Positions 1-9,092 of a DNA stretch of 64,000 bases are shown piece by piece; position 1 is the stretch's first letter, and each line of letters begins with the position of its first letter. A model generated the notes under the pieces. That model ran no database searches. It saw only the letters and a list, made by a program, of their open reading frames with translations, and was not told the DNA's origin. This DNA is from Gammaproteobacteria bacterium (GTDB lineage: Bacteria; Pseudomonadota; Gammaproteobacteria; Steroidobacterales; Steroidobacteraceae), in NCBI GenBank assembly GCA_017577615.1, contig PKRE01000001.1, positions 744,001 through 808,000 of the forward strand, read 5' to 3'. The translations under genes and the position numbers were made by a program.

Positions 1-205
1 GCACCACAACCATCTCTGGGCAGTCAGCGCAATCGCGAAAGATGGCGCCCGGGGCTAACGCGACTCGCTGAATAGTCGTTGACGACCGCATGCTGGCCGA
101 ATTGTCAGCGCTCACTCCCTGTGCGAAACCGAGCAGCCCGCCCACGATCAGCGACGTAATGCGCACCCTCCAACGTGCGCCGCTCCTCTTACTTGAGATC
201 ATCAT
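1..205 (-). CDS. Formylglycine-generating enzyme-like (SUMF1 family) protein, cut by the window edge
   Basis: Reading leftward from ATG at 205 gives an open frame of 68 codons that runs off the left edge. It has a basic start (MMISSKRSGARWRVRI), a hydrophobic stretch ending in FAQGVSAD that looks like a signal peptide, and then FRDCADCPEMVVV, the opening of the SUMF1/FGE-sulfatase domain in many bacterial proteins. Family members convert a Cys or Ser of sulfatases to formylglycine, or act as EgtB/PvdO-like enzymes; this fragment cannot separate these. The start lies 4 nt after the stop of the upstream receptor remnant, so the two were probably co-transcribed. An ATG at 202 is an alternative start. 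The catalytic core is outside the window. Confidence 0.7.
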   Translation of the reverse strand, partial: MMISSKRSGARWRVRITSLIVGGLLGFAQGVSADNSASMRSSTTIQRVALAPGAIFRDCADCPEMVVV

Positions 206-209
206 CGCG

Positions 210-1846
210 TCATAGATCCACGGAGATGCGCAGCCCGATCTCCCGTTCCCGCATGGGGATCATCATCAGACCCTGCGAATTGTCGACCAGGTTGATGAAG
301 CGCGCGCCGCCCAGCCAAGTGTTTTCGTCGGTCAGGTTGCTGGCATAGGCCTCTATCCGCCAGCCGGACTTACGCAATCCCGCGCGAAGATTCGCCGTGA
401 TGTAGTCATCTATGTAGGCGAGATTGGCCGGATCGGAGTACTGCTTGCCGGTGTACATCACATCGAGCCGCGAGAACCACTCCCAGTCAGTACCCTGCAA
501 CCCACCGGAAAGCGTGCCGGAAAGCGAACCGCTCCACTCCGGAAAGCGCGCCGTTCTCAGTCCCTTCATGTTGGCCGACCCGGTCAAAGTTCGGGTGTTG
601 TTGTCGAGCCCGCGCACATACTCCGAGTCGGTCCAGTTCAGCGTCCCCTCTAGCTCTAGCCAGTTGGTTGGACGCCAGCCAGCCTCGAGCTCGAACCCTT
701 TCAAGTCGATATCTGCTGGTACATAAACAGAACGGTTGGAGGTGCCACCATCGACCAGCGTCACAGGAATCGCCGCGGTCAGCTTCTGTCCGCGCCATTC
801 CATCGTGTAGATGGCCAGATTGAGATAAGCACGCCCGCCGAGAAAGCGTTGCTTCCAACCGAGCTCATATGAATCCAGCTCTTCGGAATCGAGGACCTCA
901 ACAGCGCCCGTCTGTGCGGCGATCCGCTCACGCTCGCTGGGGGGAATGGTCGGGTCGATCAGCGCCGCGTTGTATTGGCCGGGAATGACTCCCTTGGCAT
1001 ACGAAGCGTAAACGTTCGTGCTGCTGCCAACCGGCTGCCAGCTCAGAATCACACGCGGCAGGAAGTCCGTGAACTTCACCTTCTCCGGATCCAGCGCGTT
1101 GCCGGTGCGGACGAGCTCGTCCTCCTGGTAGCGTCCCTCTAGGGTGAAGCGGAAGTCGTCGAGGAAGGTGTAATGAATCGCCCCGAAGACACCGAGCACT
1201 TCCGAGCGACTGCCTGCCGTGTTGCCGTTCAACGCGACGATCGTGGGCGAGCCAGGCCGGATGGACAGCACGCCGGTAAATGAACCGTCGTAACTTTGCT
1301 CGTAATAGTTCACGCCGACCATTGCCGTCAGCGGCCCGCCGTTGTCCCAGCTCAAGCGCAGCTCGGCACTCTTGTCGACGCTCAGGTTGCCGTTGAGCTG
1401 CATCTGCGCCTCGAGATCCTGGCCGTCGTTGTCGCCTGCCTCTGCGGTCGCGGCACGGTTGTAGCCGAACAGACCGGAGAGGACGAGCGCATCGGTAAGC
1501 TCATAGTCCACGCTCAAGCTCGTAAGCCAGTACTTGCGATGCAGGCCGAAGCCGTCGAGATCCGGCACCTTGTCCAGCAAGTCGCGCGCAAGGCCGATGA
1601 TGCGCGGATCGGCATTCGTCGAAAGATACGGCTCAAAATTCTTGTGCACAAAGATGTCGCGCAGCATGTTCGGATAGCCTCGAGCCGCCAACATCGGTGA
1701 GTTGAGCGACGTGTTGCGTGACACGATCGACTTGCCCAAGGTGTAGTGGTCTGTGCACTCGCTGTCGTCCCACTGGCCAGTGCGATTCCAGCGCAGAAAC
1801 CGATCGACAACCGTCCTGCACGTGCGCCAAATGGAAAACCACGCAT
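210..1846 (-). pseudogene. TonB-dependent receptor remnant: signal peptide joined out of frame to the beta-barrel, plug missing
   Basis: The part from about 1739 down to 210 (509 codons) reads as the outer-membrane beta-barrel of a TonB-dependent receptor: alternating strands such as TLEGRYQEDELV, FLPRVILSWQP, NVYASYAKG and LDSYELGWKQRF, ending ISVDL. It has no methionine start of its own; the first possible start is a TTG inside the domain. Upstream, ATG at 1846 follows a good GGAGGA ribosome site and encodes a textbook signal peptide (about 31 residues, ending TTASAQ) in a different frame, which runs into the barrel DNA at about 1740. The periplasmic plug and TonB box (about 200 residues) are absent. 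I infer an internal deletion with frame loss. A sequencing or assembly error could cause the frame loss but not the missing plug. Confidence 0.75.
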
Positions 1847-2365
1847 TGAACAGATCCTCCCCCCAATCAATTCCTCGTTAACCCCCTGCTCTTGATTGGA
1901 CCATCAGGTCGCGATGGGGACACCTACATCGTGCTTGACGTCGCGAGCGACAGCGATCGCCCGGTCGCATGCTGCGACGTCGGTTATTGATCACTGTGCG
2001 TCGGGCGCGAAGATGGATACAACTGGGAGTGTTCAGCATATGAACGCTTTGGCAGCGTCATTCGTGTCACTAAAGCGCTGAGCAAACAACGGAGCGCGCC
2101 AGAACGAGTGCTGGCGATCTCTCATCTGCAACCGCCAGTGGAAAGGGTGTGGTGTCTTACAGCGGAACTAAAGGGGAAGTGGAGCTCGTTTGCGCATCAT
2201 TGCTCCGCATGCGCGCAAGCACCGCAAAGCTTCGAAACACGATCCGAAGCAATCGGAAACAAGCAACGTGCGCTCTGTCGGCAGCAGCATCGAGGCGCAC
2301 GACCGCTCCGAGCGACGACGCTGGTGTTGCATCGCCTACCGATGTTGGCCGAGGAGTCGTGCAGG
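1847..2365. other. Intergenic stretch with no gene recognised
   Basis: About 520 bases between the receptor remnant and the hydrolase. Short open frames here have no ribosome site or recognisable sequence. I see no repeat, terminator hairpin or RNA gene. The ribosome site of the receptor remnant (GGAGGA, about 1855-1860) lies at the left end. Confidence 0.6.
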
Positions 2366-3316
2366 CTACCTGCTACGCACGCACTGCGCGTCGAGAAAGC
2401 TGATTACAGTCTCGGACCAGGGATCGGGATTGTCGATCGCGATGTGCGAGCCGCCGCTTTGCAGCTCGACATACTGGAAATCCGGGCGGATTCGGTGTGC
2501 CCACTGCGTGGTGGGTTTGAGGGAGTCCTCGGCATCGGTGAGCAGCAACACCGGCATGCGCAGCTCGCGTAGCGCAGTTTGCATCGACGGATACGCGAAT
2601 AGAGCACGATAGGCCTTACGCTCCTTGTCCTCGGCAAGCTGAGCGCCGAGTGTCGACAGCTGCACGCCTTCCAGGGAGCCTCGACCTTCCATGATGTTTT
2701 GGCGCACCCAGCGAAAGTGTTCGCTGAGGTGGCTGCCGTCTTCCTTCAACTCCGTCTTCCGGCTGGAAACGTTCTTGAGTTTCGCAGTTCGCTCCTCGTC
2801 CGTGTAGAGCGGTACGCCATTCAACACGAGACAGCGCACGCGCTCGGGATGCCGGTACGCGAACACGAGCCCAATACCGGCACCCGTGTGATGACCGATG
2901 ACTGCTGCGTCCCTCGTGCCGATCGCATCGAGCAGCGCGACCAGCTGGTCCGCGTATTCCTCAAGCGTCGGCTGACCCTTCGGTGGGGGCGAAAAGCCAA
3001 ACCCCGGCGTATCGGGAGCAACCGCTCGGTATCCAGCGGCAGCGATACGCGGCTGCACCTTCGTCCACTGAATCGAATACCACGGAGTCTGATGGAGCAG
3101 CAGCACGACTGGACCCTGCCCTTGCGAGCGATAGTGCATTTGCCCCATCGGTACATCGACATACCCACGCCGCTCAGGCCACAGTGCTTCATCGGCCGCC
3201 AGCGCAGGTGAGGTCGCGCCGAAACCAACCAGCGCTGTCGCCGCCATGAATATCAACCTAAAGCTTCCCAAGAAGCGTCGTGAGGGTCCACGGCCCCAAC
3301 CGTCGACGTTGAACAT
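2366..3316 (-). CDS. Exported alpha/beta-fold hydrolase with His at the nucleophile position
   Basis: A 316-residue alpha/beta hydrolase. I chose ATG at 3316 because TAAGGA sits 7 nt upstream; a GTG at 3340 would add 8 residues. The N-terminus is a basic, hydrophobic signal peptide ending PALAADEA, so the protein is probably periplasmic. Core elements are visible: the strand and oxyanion loop GPVVLLLHQTPW, PDTPGFGFSPPP, the nucleophile elbow AVIGHHTGAG, a late acid segment LLLTDAEDSLKP and the final GGSHIAID histidine. The elbow normally reads G-x-S-x-G (or D); here it is G-H-H-T-G, placing His where the nucleophile belongs. It may use a different mechanism, be inactive, or belong to a GHHTG subfamily. 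The substrate is unknown. It follows the receptor remnant on the same strand but 500 bases away. Confidence 0.8.
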   Translation of the reverse strand: MFNVDGWGRGPSRRFLGSFRLIFMAATALVGFGATSPALAADEALWPERRGYVDVPMGQMHYRSQGQGPVVLLLHQTPWYSIQWTKVQPRIAAAGYRAVAPDTPGFGFSPPPKGQPTLEEYADQLVALLDAIGTRDAAVIGHHTGAGIGLVFAYRHPERVRCLVLNGVPLYTDEERTAKLKNVSSRKTELKEDGSHLSEHFRWVRQNIMEGRGSLEGVQLSTLGAQLAEDKERKAYRALFAYPSMQTALRELRMPVLLLTDAEDSLKPTTQWAHRIRPDFQYVELQSGGSHIAIDNPDPWSETVISFLDAQCVRSR

Positions 3317-3640
3317 CCTGCAATCCTTACACCGGGTCACCAGCCCACCTTCTTATGCAACGCAGCCTGGCCAACGACTGCACCGTCGCCGTCAGGTCAC
3401 AATGACTCTTAACGCCATCTCAGCAGTGAGCAAGCCGCCGCGTTCGCATACTGAACGCAGAGTCGTTCGACAGCGCGCAACTGCTGGCTGCGGACAACCG
3501 TGTTTGGCGGTTTGTGGAGGAGGCCTTAGGCGCCGCTTCAACGAGGCCGCAGCAGTTAGCTGCGGACAACTCCTCCTTTCGCTGCCCCGAAACCGAACCG
3601 TGGTGGCGTAGTCTACGCGAGGGAAGCGGCGGGCTCTAAA
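3317..3640. other. Intergenic stretch with a 12-base direct repeat
   Basis: No gene seen. The 12-mer GCTGCGGACAAC occurs twice, at 3487-3498 and 3559-3570, with neighbouring sequence partly similar. It may be a decayed duplication. No terminator or RNA is recognised. Confidence 0.5.
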
Positions 3641-5845
3641 TCATCCGCTCGAGCTCTGGCGGGAACGTAACAGGCGTGCGAATTCCTCGGCGGGAACCGG
3701 TGCCCCAAACAGATAACCCTGCAGCTCGTCGCAACCGTTCTCGCGCAGGAATGCGAGTTGCTCCGCGGTTTCGACGCCTTCGGCGACGACCTTCAAGCCT
3801 AGATTGTGTCCGAGCGCGATGATCGTGCGGACGATGGTCGCATCGTCGGCATCGGTGGCAATGTCCTGCACGAAGGAGCGATCGACCTTGAGTCGATCGA
3901 CGGGGAAGCGCTTGAGGTAGCTCAAGCTCGAGTAACCCGTGCCGAAGTCATCGATGGCGATTTGCACGCCGAGGTCGTTGAGCTCGTTCAACATGGCGAC
4001 GAAGCGTTCCGCATCGTGCATCACGGCGCTTTCGGTAAGCTCGATCTCGAGATAGCACGGTGCGAGCTTGGTGCGATCGAGCGCTTGCGCGATCGTGTGC
4101 ACGAGATCGTCGTGGCGAAATTGGCGTGCCGAGACATTAACCGACACGACGAGCGGCGGCAGTCCCGCATCCTGCCACGCCTTGTTCTGCGCGCAGGCCG
4201 TCTCAAGCACCCACTTGCCGATCGGCGCAATGAGCCCGACCTCCTCGGCCACCGGGATGAAACGCGATGGTTCCACAGTTTGCTCGTCGCTGAGCCGCCA
4301 GCGAATGAGAGCTTCGGCACCGATAACGGCACCGGTGCGAAGATCAATACGAGGCTGATAGTTGAGCTCGAACTGCTGTCGCTCGAGCGCACGGCGCAGA
4401 TTGTTCTCGAGCTCGAGTCGCTCGGTGATCGCTTCGTTGAGCTGTGCGGTGAAGAATTGAATGTTGTTGCGCCCCGTCTCTTTCGCGCGGTACATCGCCG
4501 AGTCGGCATGCTTGAGCAGGGTTTCTGCCGTTTGACCGTCGTCCGGATACAGCGCGACGCCCATCGAGCAGGTGAACGTGAAGTCGCCTTGTGGAATCGA
4601 CCAAGGCTGCGAGATGTCCTTGAGCATGCGCTCCAGCACGGCCGCGATGGCATCGGGATCGCGCTCGCCCGTGATTAGCAAGACGAACTCGTCGCCGCCG
4701 AGGCGCGCGACCGTGTCGCCCTCGCGCATGTTCGCTTTCAGGCGAGCGGCGATGGCACGCAGGAGCTCGTCGCCGACATGGTGCCCCAGGCTGTCGTTGA
4801 TGAACTTGAAGCGGTCGAGATCGACGAATACCACTGCCAGCCGAGTGCCATCCTTCTCTGCGTTGGCAATGGCCTCCTGTAAGCGCTCGTTGAGCAGCGA
4901 GCGATTCGCGAGCCCCGTCAACGTATCGTAGTTCGCCTGTTGCTCGATGCGCGCCTGGTAGAGCTTGCGCTCAGTGACATCCTCAACCGTGCCTTCGAAG
5001 CAGACGACTCTGCCATCCTCGTCGTACACCGCGCGAGCATTCTCGGAGATCCAGATGATCTCGCCGTTCTTCTTGCGGACCTGCGACTCGAAGCCGCTCA
5101 CCGAGCCGTGTCGATTGACGAGCTCGATGAACTGCGCGCGTCGTCCGGGGTCGACATAGAGTTGCTTCTCCGGATCCGTATAGGTGCGCATGAGATCGAG
5201 CGGCGAGTCGCACCCGAAAATACGGGCGAGAGCGGGATTGGCATCGAGGAACTGCCCGGACGGTGTCGTGCGAAAGATGCCTTCGAGCGCGTTCTCGAAG
5301 AGGTTGTAGTAGCGTCGCTCTGCTTCCCTGAGCGCGTTCAGCGATCGCTTGCGTGCAGTGACGTCCTGCACGATGCCTTCGATGGCCAACAACCGCCCTT
5401 CGCTGTCGAATACGCCCGTGCCGCGTTCCCAAACCCAGCGCCAATCGCCGCTGGCGTGCAGAATGCGGTATTCGCAATCGAAACGTTGCGAGTTGCGCAG
5501 CCCGGCGCGGACTTCCTCCTGGACCCGGGGGCGATCCTCAGGATGGATGATCGCCTGGTACGAAACGCGTCGGTTGAACAGCAGATCTTCCGGATCGTAG
5601 CCAGTGAGGCGGCGGCATCCCTCGCTGACGAACTCCATTGTCCAGTGCGCATCGTCCCGGCATCGGTACACCATTCCGTCGAGATTACCGAGCAGCGTGC
5701 GCAACATGCGCGCTGTCTCGTCGTTCGTTTGTGCCGCGATGCTCGCCGCAATCGACGTGCTCGGCTCGTTGATCGCTCGTTTCGTGGAGGTCTTGCGCCT
5801 TCCTTCCTTCTTCTTCGTGTTCTTTGACGGAACGAAAGCGTTCAT
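3641..5845 (-). CDS. PAS-PAS-GGDEF-EAL cyclic-di-GMP signalling protein
   Basis: A 734-residue, probably cytosolic protein. A Lys/Arg/Ser-rich start (1-40) is followed by two PAS/PAC modules (about 50-165 and 175-295, each closing with a VQDVTARK or VEDVTERK segment), a GGDEF domain (about 300-465) and an EAL domain (about 475-730). GGDEF is intact at 383-387 with an RxxD inhibitory site (REGD) five residues before it, and EAL is intact at 511-513, with DDFGTGYSSL and the LKVVAEGVET motif also present. The protein could therefore both make and degrade c-di-GMP; which activity dominates cannot be read from sequence. No membrane segment is seen, so the PAS modules presumably sense a cytosolic ligand or redox state. 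Confidence 0.95.
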   Translation of the reverse strand: MNAFVPSKNTKKKEGRRKTSTKRAINEPSTSIAASIAAQTNDETARMLRTLLGNLDGMVYRCRDDAHWTMEFVSEGCRRLTGYDPEDLLFNRRVSYQAIIHPEDRPRVQEEVRAGLRNSQRFDCEYRILHASGDWRWVWERGTGVFDSEGRLLAIEGIVQDVTARKRSLNALREAERRYYNLFENALEGIFRTTPSGQFLDANPALARIFGCDSPLDLMRTYTDPEKQLYVDPGRRAQFIELVNRHGSVSGFESQVRKKNGEIIWISENARAVYDEDGRVVCFEGTVEDVTERKLYQARIEQQANYDTLTGLANRSLLNERLQEAIANAEKDGTRLAVVFVDLDRFKFINDSLGHHVGDELLRAIAARLKANMREGDTVARLGGDEFVLLITGERDPDAIAAVLERMLKDISQPWSIPQGDFTFTCSMGVALYPDDGQTAETLLKHADSAMYRAKETGRNNIQFFTAQLNEAITERLELENNLRRALERQQFELNYQPRIDLRTGAVIGAEALIRWRLSDEQTVEPSRFIPVAEEVGLIAPIGKWVLETACAQNKAWQDAGLPPLVVSVNVSARQFRHDDLVHTIAQALDRTKLAPCYLEIELTESAVMHDAERFVAMLNELNDLGVQIAIDDFGTGYSSLSYLKRFPVDRLKVDRSFVQDIATDADDATIVRTIIALGHNLGLKVVAEGVETAEQLAFLRENGCDELQGYLFGAPVPAEEFARLLRSRQSSSG

Positions 5846-5961
5846 GCAGTCTCGTCGTTAGGGTTGTGGTTGCTATTGATCGCACCTCCGCTGTGCGGAG
5901 TAACCAACCGCCTTGTCACAAAAACACGTCGCAAGGTCAAGCTCGCGAAATACGCTGCCAG

Positions 5962-7668
5962 CTACTCGACGCGCTCGAGGGCTTCGAGCGCACGTTTGCG
6001 CGCCGCCTCGAACTCATCGCCAGGATTCCACGACGGCAGCTCGTCTGCGTTCGCGACAAGAAGACCAACGAAGAAACCCAGCTGGGCATCTTCGATCATG
6101 CCTTCGAAATTCCAGTCGGGACCGAGCTCGTCCGAGGGCTGGTGGTAGTGCTCGCGCGTGTAGATCTCCAGCTGCTCTTGCCCCCAGCCTGCAGGCTTGC
6201 CGATGAAATCGACACCGGACTTTGCATACACGGCGGGCACGCCGATCTGCGCAAAGCTGAACTGATCGGATCGATAGAACGAGCCGCGATCCGGGAACGG
6301 ATCGCCGGTGACCACCCGGCCCTGCATGCGTGCGACGTCCTCGACGACGGCATCAAGCGTGGACTTGCCTTTCCCGATGAGGACGACGTCCTTGGTGCGA
6401 CCCCAGATATTCGCGCTGTCGAAGTTGATGTTGGCGGCAATCTTGCCGGGCGGCACAGTCGGATTGGCGGCAAAGTACTTCGAGCCGAGCAAGCCCTGCT
6501 CCTCCGCTGCGACGAAGAGCAGCATGATCGAGCGCCGCGGCGGTGTTGGTAAGGCCTTGAAGGCTTTGCCGATCGCTAGCACTTGCGCCACGCCGGAGGC
6601 GTTGTCCATTGAGCCGTTGTAGATCCTGTCCCCTGCTTCGTTCGGCTCTCCGATGCCGAGGTGGTCAAAATGCGCGGTGTAGATGACGTACTCGTCCTTG
6701 AGGTCGGGATCGCTGCCTCTCAGGAGGCCGTAAACATTCGCGGTGCTCGAGCGCTTGATCGTATTCTCGAAGGCGAGGGACGTTCTCACACCGAGCGGCA
6801 CGGGAGCGAAATCCTTGGATCTTGCAGCGGCGACGAGCTCATCGAGGCTCTTGCCTGCGAAGGATACGAGCCGGCGCGCTGCGTCCTCGGTCAGCCAGCT
6901 CTTGAGCACGAGGCTCGACTCCTCTTCGACAGGAAGCTCGACCTGCTCACCCGACCATGACGTCTGCACGACCTGGAAGGGATAACCGGCGGAAGGCGTG
7001 GTGTGAATGATGATGGCACCGACTGCGCCCTGCCGTGCAGCGCTCTCATATTTATAGGTCCAGCGTCCGTAATAGAGGCGTGCGTCGCCGCCGAACAAGT
7101 CCGGATCCCAATCCGGGTCATTGTTCAGCATCAAGAACACCTTGCCCTTGAGGTCCTGGCCCTTGAAGTCGTCCCAGTCGTATTCCGGCGCCTGGATGCC
7201 ATAGCCGACGAACACGACCTCTGCGTCCTTGACGGCACCGCGCTCGCGCTGGGTACCGCTCGCTGCGATGAAGTCGTTCCACCACTCGAACGAGATGGAC
7301 TTTCCGTTGCGCTCGAAGACCCATTGTTGCGGCATCTTCGCGGTCACGCCGATCACGTCGAACGGCTGCTCCCAGGTACCGTTCGGTCCGGCTGGCTCGA
7401 AGCCAATTCGTTGTAAGTGCTCGATGAGATACGCACGCGCACGCGCATCGGCCGGCGTTGCAGGCGCACGACCCTCGAACTCGTCCGCTGAGAACTCGGC
7501 AATCCGCTCGCGGAGGTACTCCGCCGTGATCTGCGCTGCGGCGGCTTGCGCGTGCTCGGTCGAGGCAGCGGTGGGCTCGCGGTGACAAGCCGCCAGAGCG
7601 AGCGCGCTCAGCAGAATTGCGCATACACCCACTGTACGATTCGCAAATGTCGGGGAAGTCGTATCCAT
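5962..7668 (-). CDS. M28-family zinc metallopeptidase, lipoprotein
   Basis: A 568-residue protein starting at ATG 7668. The frame stays open further upstream to 8163, but that part overlaps the divergent htrA-like gene and has no protein character. The N-terminus is a lipoprotein signal with lipobox LAAC (Cys28), so it is probably anchored in the outer membrane. A PA-like insert (about residues 150-260) precedes the zinc core. Ligands of M28 enzymes are visible in order: AHFDHLG (His), GSMDNASG (bridging Asp), VAAEEQG (catalytic Glu and Glu ligand), NINFDS (Asp) and EHYHQPSDE (His). Such enzymes are aminopeptidases or carboxypeptidases with broad peptide substrates. It diverges from the protease gene at 7787, so the two may share regulation of envelope protein turnover. 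Confidence 0.92.
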   Translation of the reverse strand: MDTTSPTFANRTVGVCAILLSALALAACHREPTAASTEHAQAAAAQITAEYLRERIAEFSADEFEGRAPATPADARARAYLIEHLQRIGFEPAGPNGTWEQPFDVIGVTAKMPQQWVFERNGKSISFEWWNDFIAASGTQRERGAVKDAEVVFVGYGIQAPEYDWDDFKGQDLKGKVFLMLNNDPDWDPDLFGGDARLYYGRWTYKYESAARQGAVGAIIIHTTPSAGYPFQVVQTSWSGEQVELPVEEESSLVLKSWLTEDAARRLVSFAGKSLDELVAAARSKDFAPVPLGVRTSLAFENTIKRSSTANVYGLLRGSDPDLKDEYVIYTAHFDHLGIGEPNEAGDRIYNGSMDNASGVAQVLAIGKAFKALPTPPRRSIMLLFVAAEEQGLLGSKYFAANPTVPPGKIAANINFDSANIWGRTKDVVLIGKGKSTLDAVVEDVARMQGRVVTGDPFPDRGSFYRSDQFSFAQIGVPAVYAKSGVDFIGKPAGWGQEQLEIYTREHYHQPSDELGPDWNFEGMIEDAQLGFFVGLLVANADELPSWNPGDEFEAARKRALEALERVE

Positions 7669-7786
7669 TAAAATCAGCCCTCTCGATGACGAGATGCCTG
7701 CATCGATCCCGAGGAGAAGCTCCCAACCGACCAGGACTGTATCACGCTCTGCGCGGCGCTTGCGGCCATACGTGTGAGAGATCGCC
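7669..7786. promoter_or_regulatory. Shared divergent upstream region of the M28 peptidase and HtrA-like genes
   Basis: Only 118 bases separate the two divergent starts, so both promoters must lie here or extend into the genes. GAGAGA just before 7787 can serve as a ribosome site for the HtrA-like gene. I cannot point to convincing -35/-10 pairs. Confidence 0.4.
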
Positions 7787-8947
7787 ATGCTGAACTCTGA
7801 ACGCATCCGACGCATGCCTAAAGGCAGTGCCTCGCATTGGCTCTTGGTGGCTCTTCTGCTGTTGCTCGCCGCGTGGTACGTCGTGCCTGACATTCGCTGG
7901 CATCTGGCGCGCGCGGACGCCGCGCCGCGTCCTATCCAACCGCGGGGCGACCTGAGCGAGGACGAGAAGGCAACTATCGAGATCTTCGAAAGAGCGAAGG
8001 GCTCGGTCGTCTTCATTACGACGCGCGCGCGAGTCATCGACTTCTGGACGCGCAACGTCCACAGCGTCCCGCGCGGCACAGGATCGGGGTTCATCTGGGA
8101 CGAGCACGGCCACGTCGTGACGAATCTGCACGTGATCGCAGGTGCGTCCGAGGCGATCGTCAAGCTCGAGGACGGACGCGATTACCCCGCGACGCTAGTC
8201 GGCACGAGCCCTGCGCACGACCTGGCGGTGCTGCGTATTCGGGTGCCGATCGATGCGCCGCAGCCGATACCCCTCGGAACCAGCGCCGATTTACGCGTCG
8301 GCCAGAAAGTGTTCGCCATCGGCAATCCGTTCGGACTCGACTGGACACTCACGACCGGTATCGTCTCGGCGCTGGATCGCTCCCTGACCGCAGAGGATGG
8401 CTCCATCATCTCGCATCTCATTCAAACAGACGCCGCCATCAATCCCGGCAACTCGGGCGGACCCCTGCTCGATAGCGCGGGAAGACTGATCGGCGTCAAC
8501 ACGGCCATCTACAGCCCATCGGGCGCGAGTGCCGGCGTGGGCTTTGCGGTGCCCGTAGACACAGTGAATCGCGTCGTGCCTCAACTCATCGCAACGGGAC
8601 GGTATGCGCCGCCGAGCCTCGGCATCGAGGTGGACGAGTCGCTCAACCGCGCGCTCATGCGCGAGCTCGGGCTGCGCGGCGTCGCCGTGCTGCGTGTCGT
8701 GCCTGGCTCGGGAGCGGACAAGGCTGGTCTGCGCGGCATTCGTCTCGTGCAGTCGTCCGGCGCGGTGATCCCAGGCGATGTCATCCTCGCGCTCGACGGC
8801 GCGCGTGTCGAAAGTGTTGCGCAATTGTTGTCACGCCTGGACGACAAGCGCGTGGGTGATCTGGCTCGCTTGCGCATCTGGCGCAATGGCAAGGAAATCG
8901 AAGTCGACGTCGAGCTGCAGGCATCGGGCAAGTCGTCAACCCTGTAA
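7787..8947 (+). CDS. Membrane-anchored HtrA/Deg family serine protease with one PDZ domain
   Basis: A 386-residue protein built like DegS: a single N-terminal membrane segment (about 17-34), a trypsin-like protease domain (about 60-265) and one PDZ domain (about 275-380). The catalytic triad is intact: His115 in TNLHVI, Asp145 in AHDLAVL and Ser223 in GNSGGPL. The oxyanion and specificity loops follow the S1C pattern (GFAVPVDTVNRVV). Members are periplasmic quality-control or regulatory proteases; DegS starts the sigma-E response by cutting RseA. No rseA/rpoE genes are nearby, so the DegS role is only suggested by architecture. It diverges from an M28 peptidase. Confidence 0.92.
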   Translation: MLNSERIRRMPKGSASHWLLVALLLLLAAWYVVPDIRWHLARADAAPRPIQPRGDLSEDEKATIEIFERAKGSVVFITTRARVIDFWTRNVHSVPRGTGSGFIWDEHGHVVTNLHVIAGASEAIVKLEDGRDYPATLVGTSPAHDLAVLRIRVPIDAPQPIPLGTSADLRVGQKVFAIGNPFGLDWTLTTGIVSALDRSLTAEDGSIISHLIQTDAAINPGNSGGPLLDSAGRLIGVNTAIYSPSGASAGVGFAVPVDTVNRVVPQLIATGRYAPPSLGIEVDESLNRALMRELGLRGVAVLRVVPGSGADKAGLRGIRLVQSSGAVIPGDVILALDGARVESVAQLLSRLDDKRVGDLARLRIWRNGKEIEVDVELQASGKSSTL

Positions 8948-8970
8948 CTTAGTAACCCTGTGACGTAGTT
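8939..8970 (+). repeat. Imperfect 16-base tandem duplication overlapping the HtrA-like stop
   Basis: ACCCTGTAACTTAGTA (8939-8954) is followed directly by ACCCTGTGACGTAGTT (8955-8970), 13 of 16 bases identical. The first copy contains the gene's TAA stop; the pair supplies further TAG and TGA triplets in other frames. Confidence 0.7.
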
Positions 8971-9092
8971 ATCTAGCACTCTTACGCGAGTTCGACGAGA
9001 CTCGCATGAGCGCTGTCAGTCCGTCACGGAACTCGAGCTCTTGAAGACTCGTTCTTGCGCTCGGCGGCGAGCGCGGCAGAAGCACTGGAAGG

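Noticed and set aside
3487..3570. 12-base direct repeat GCTGCGGACAAC
   Set aside because: Only two copies and no flanking structure; likely chance or an old duplication.
7669..8163. N-terminal extension of the M28 peptidase
   Set aside because: It would overlap the divergent HtrA-like gene by nearly 400 bases; the lipobox start at 7668 is clear.
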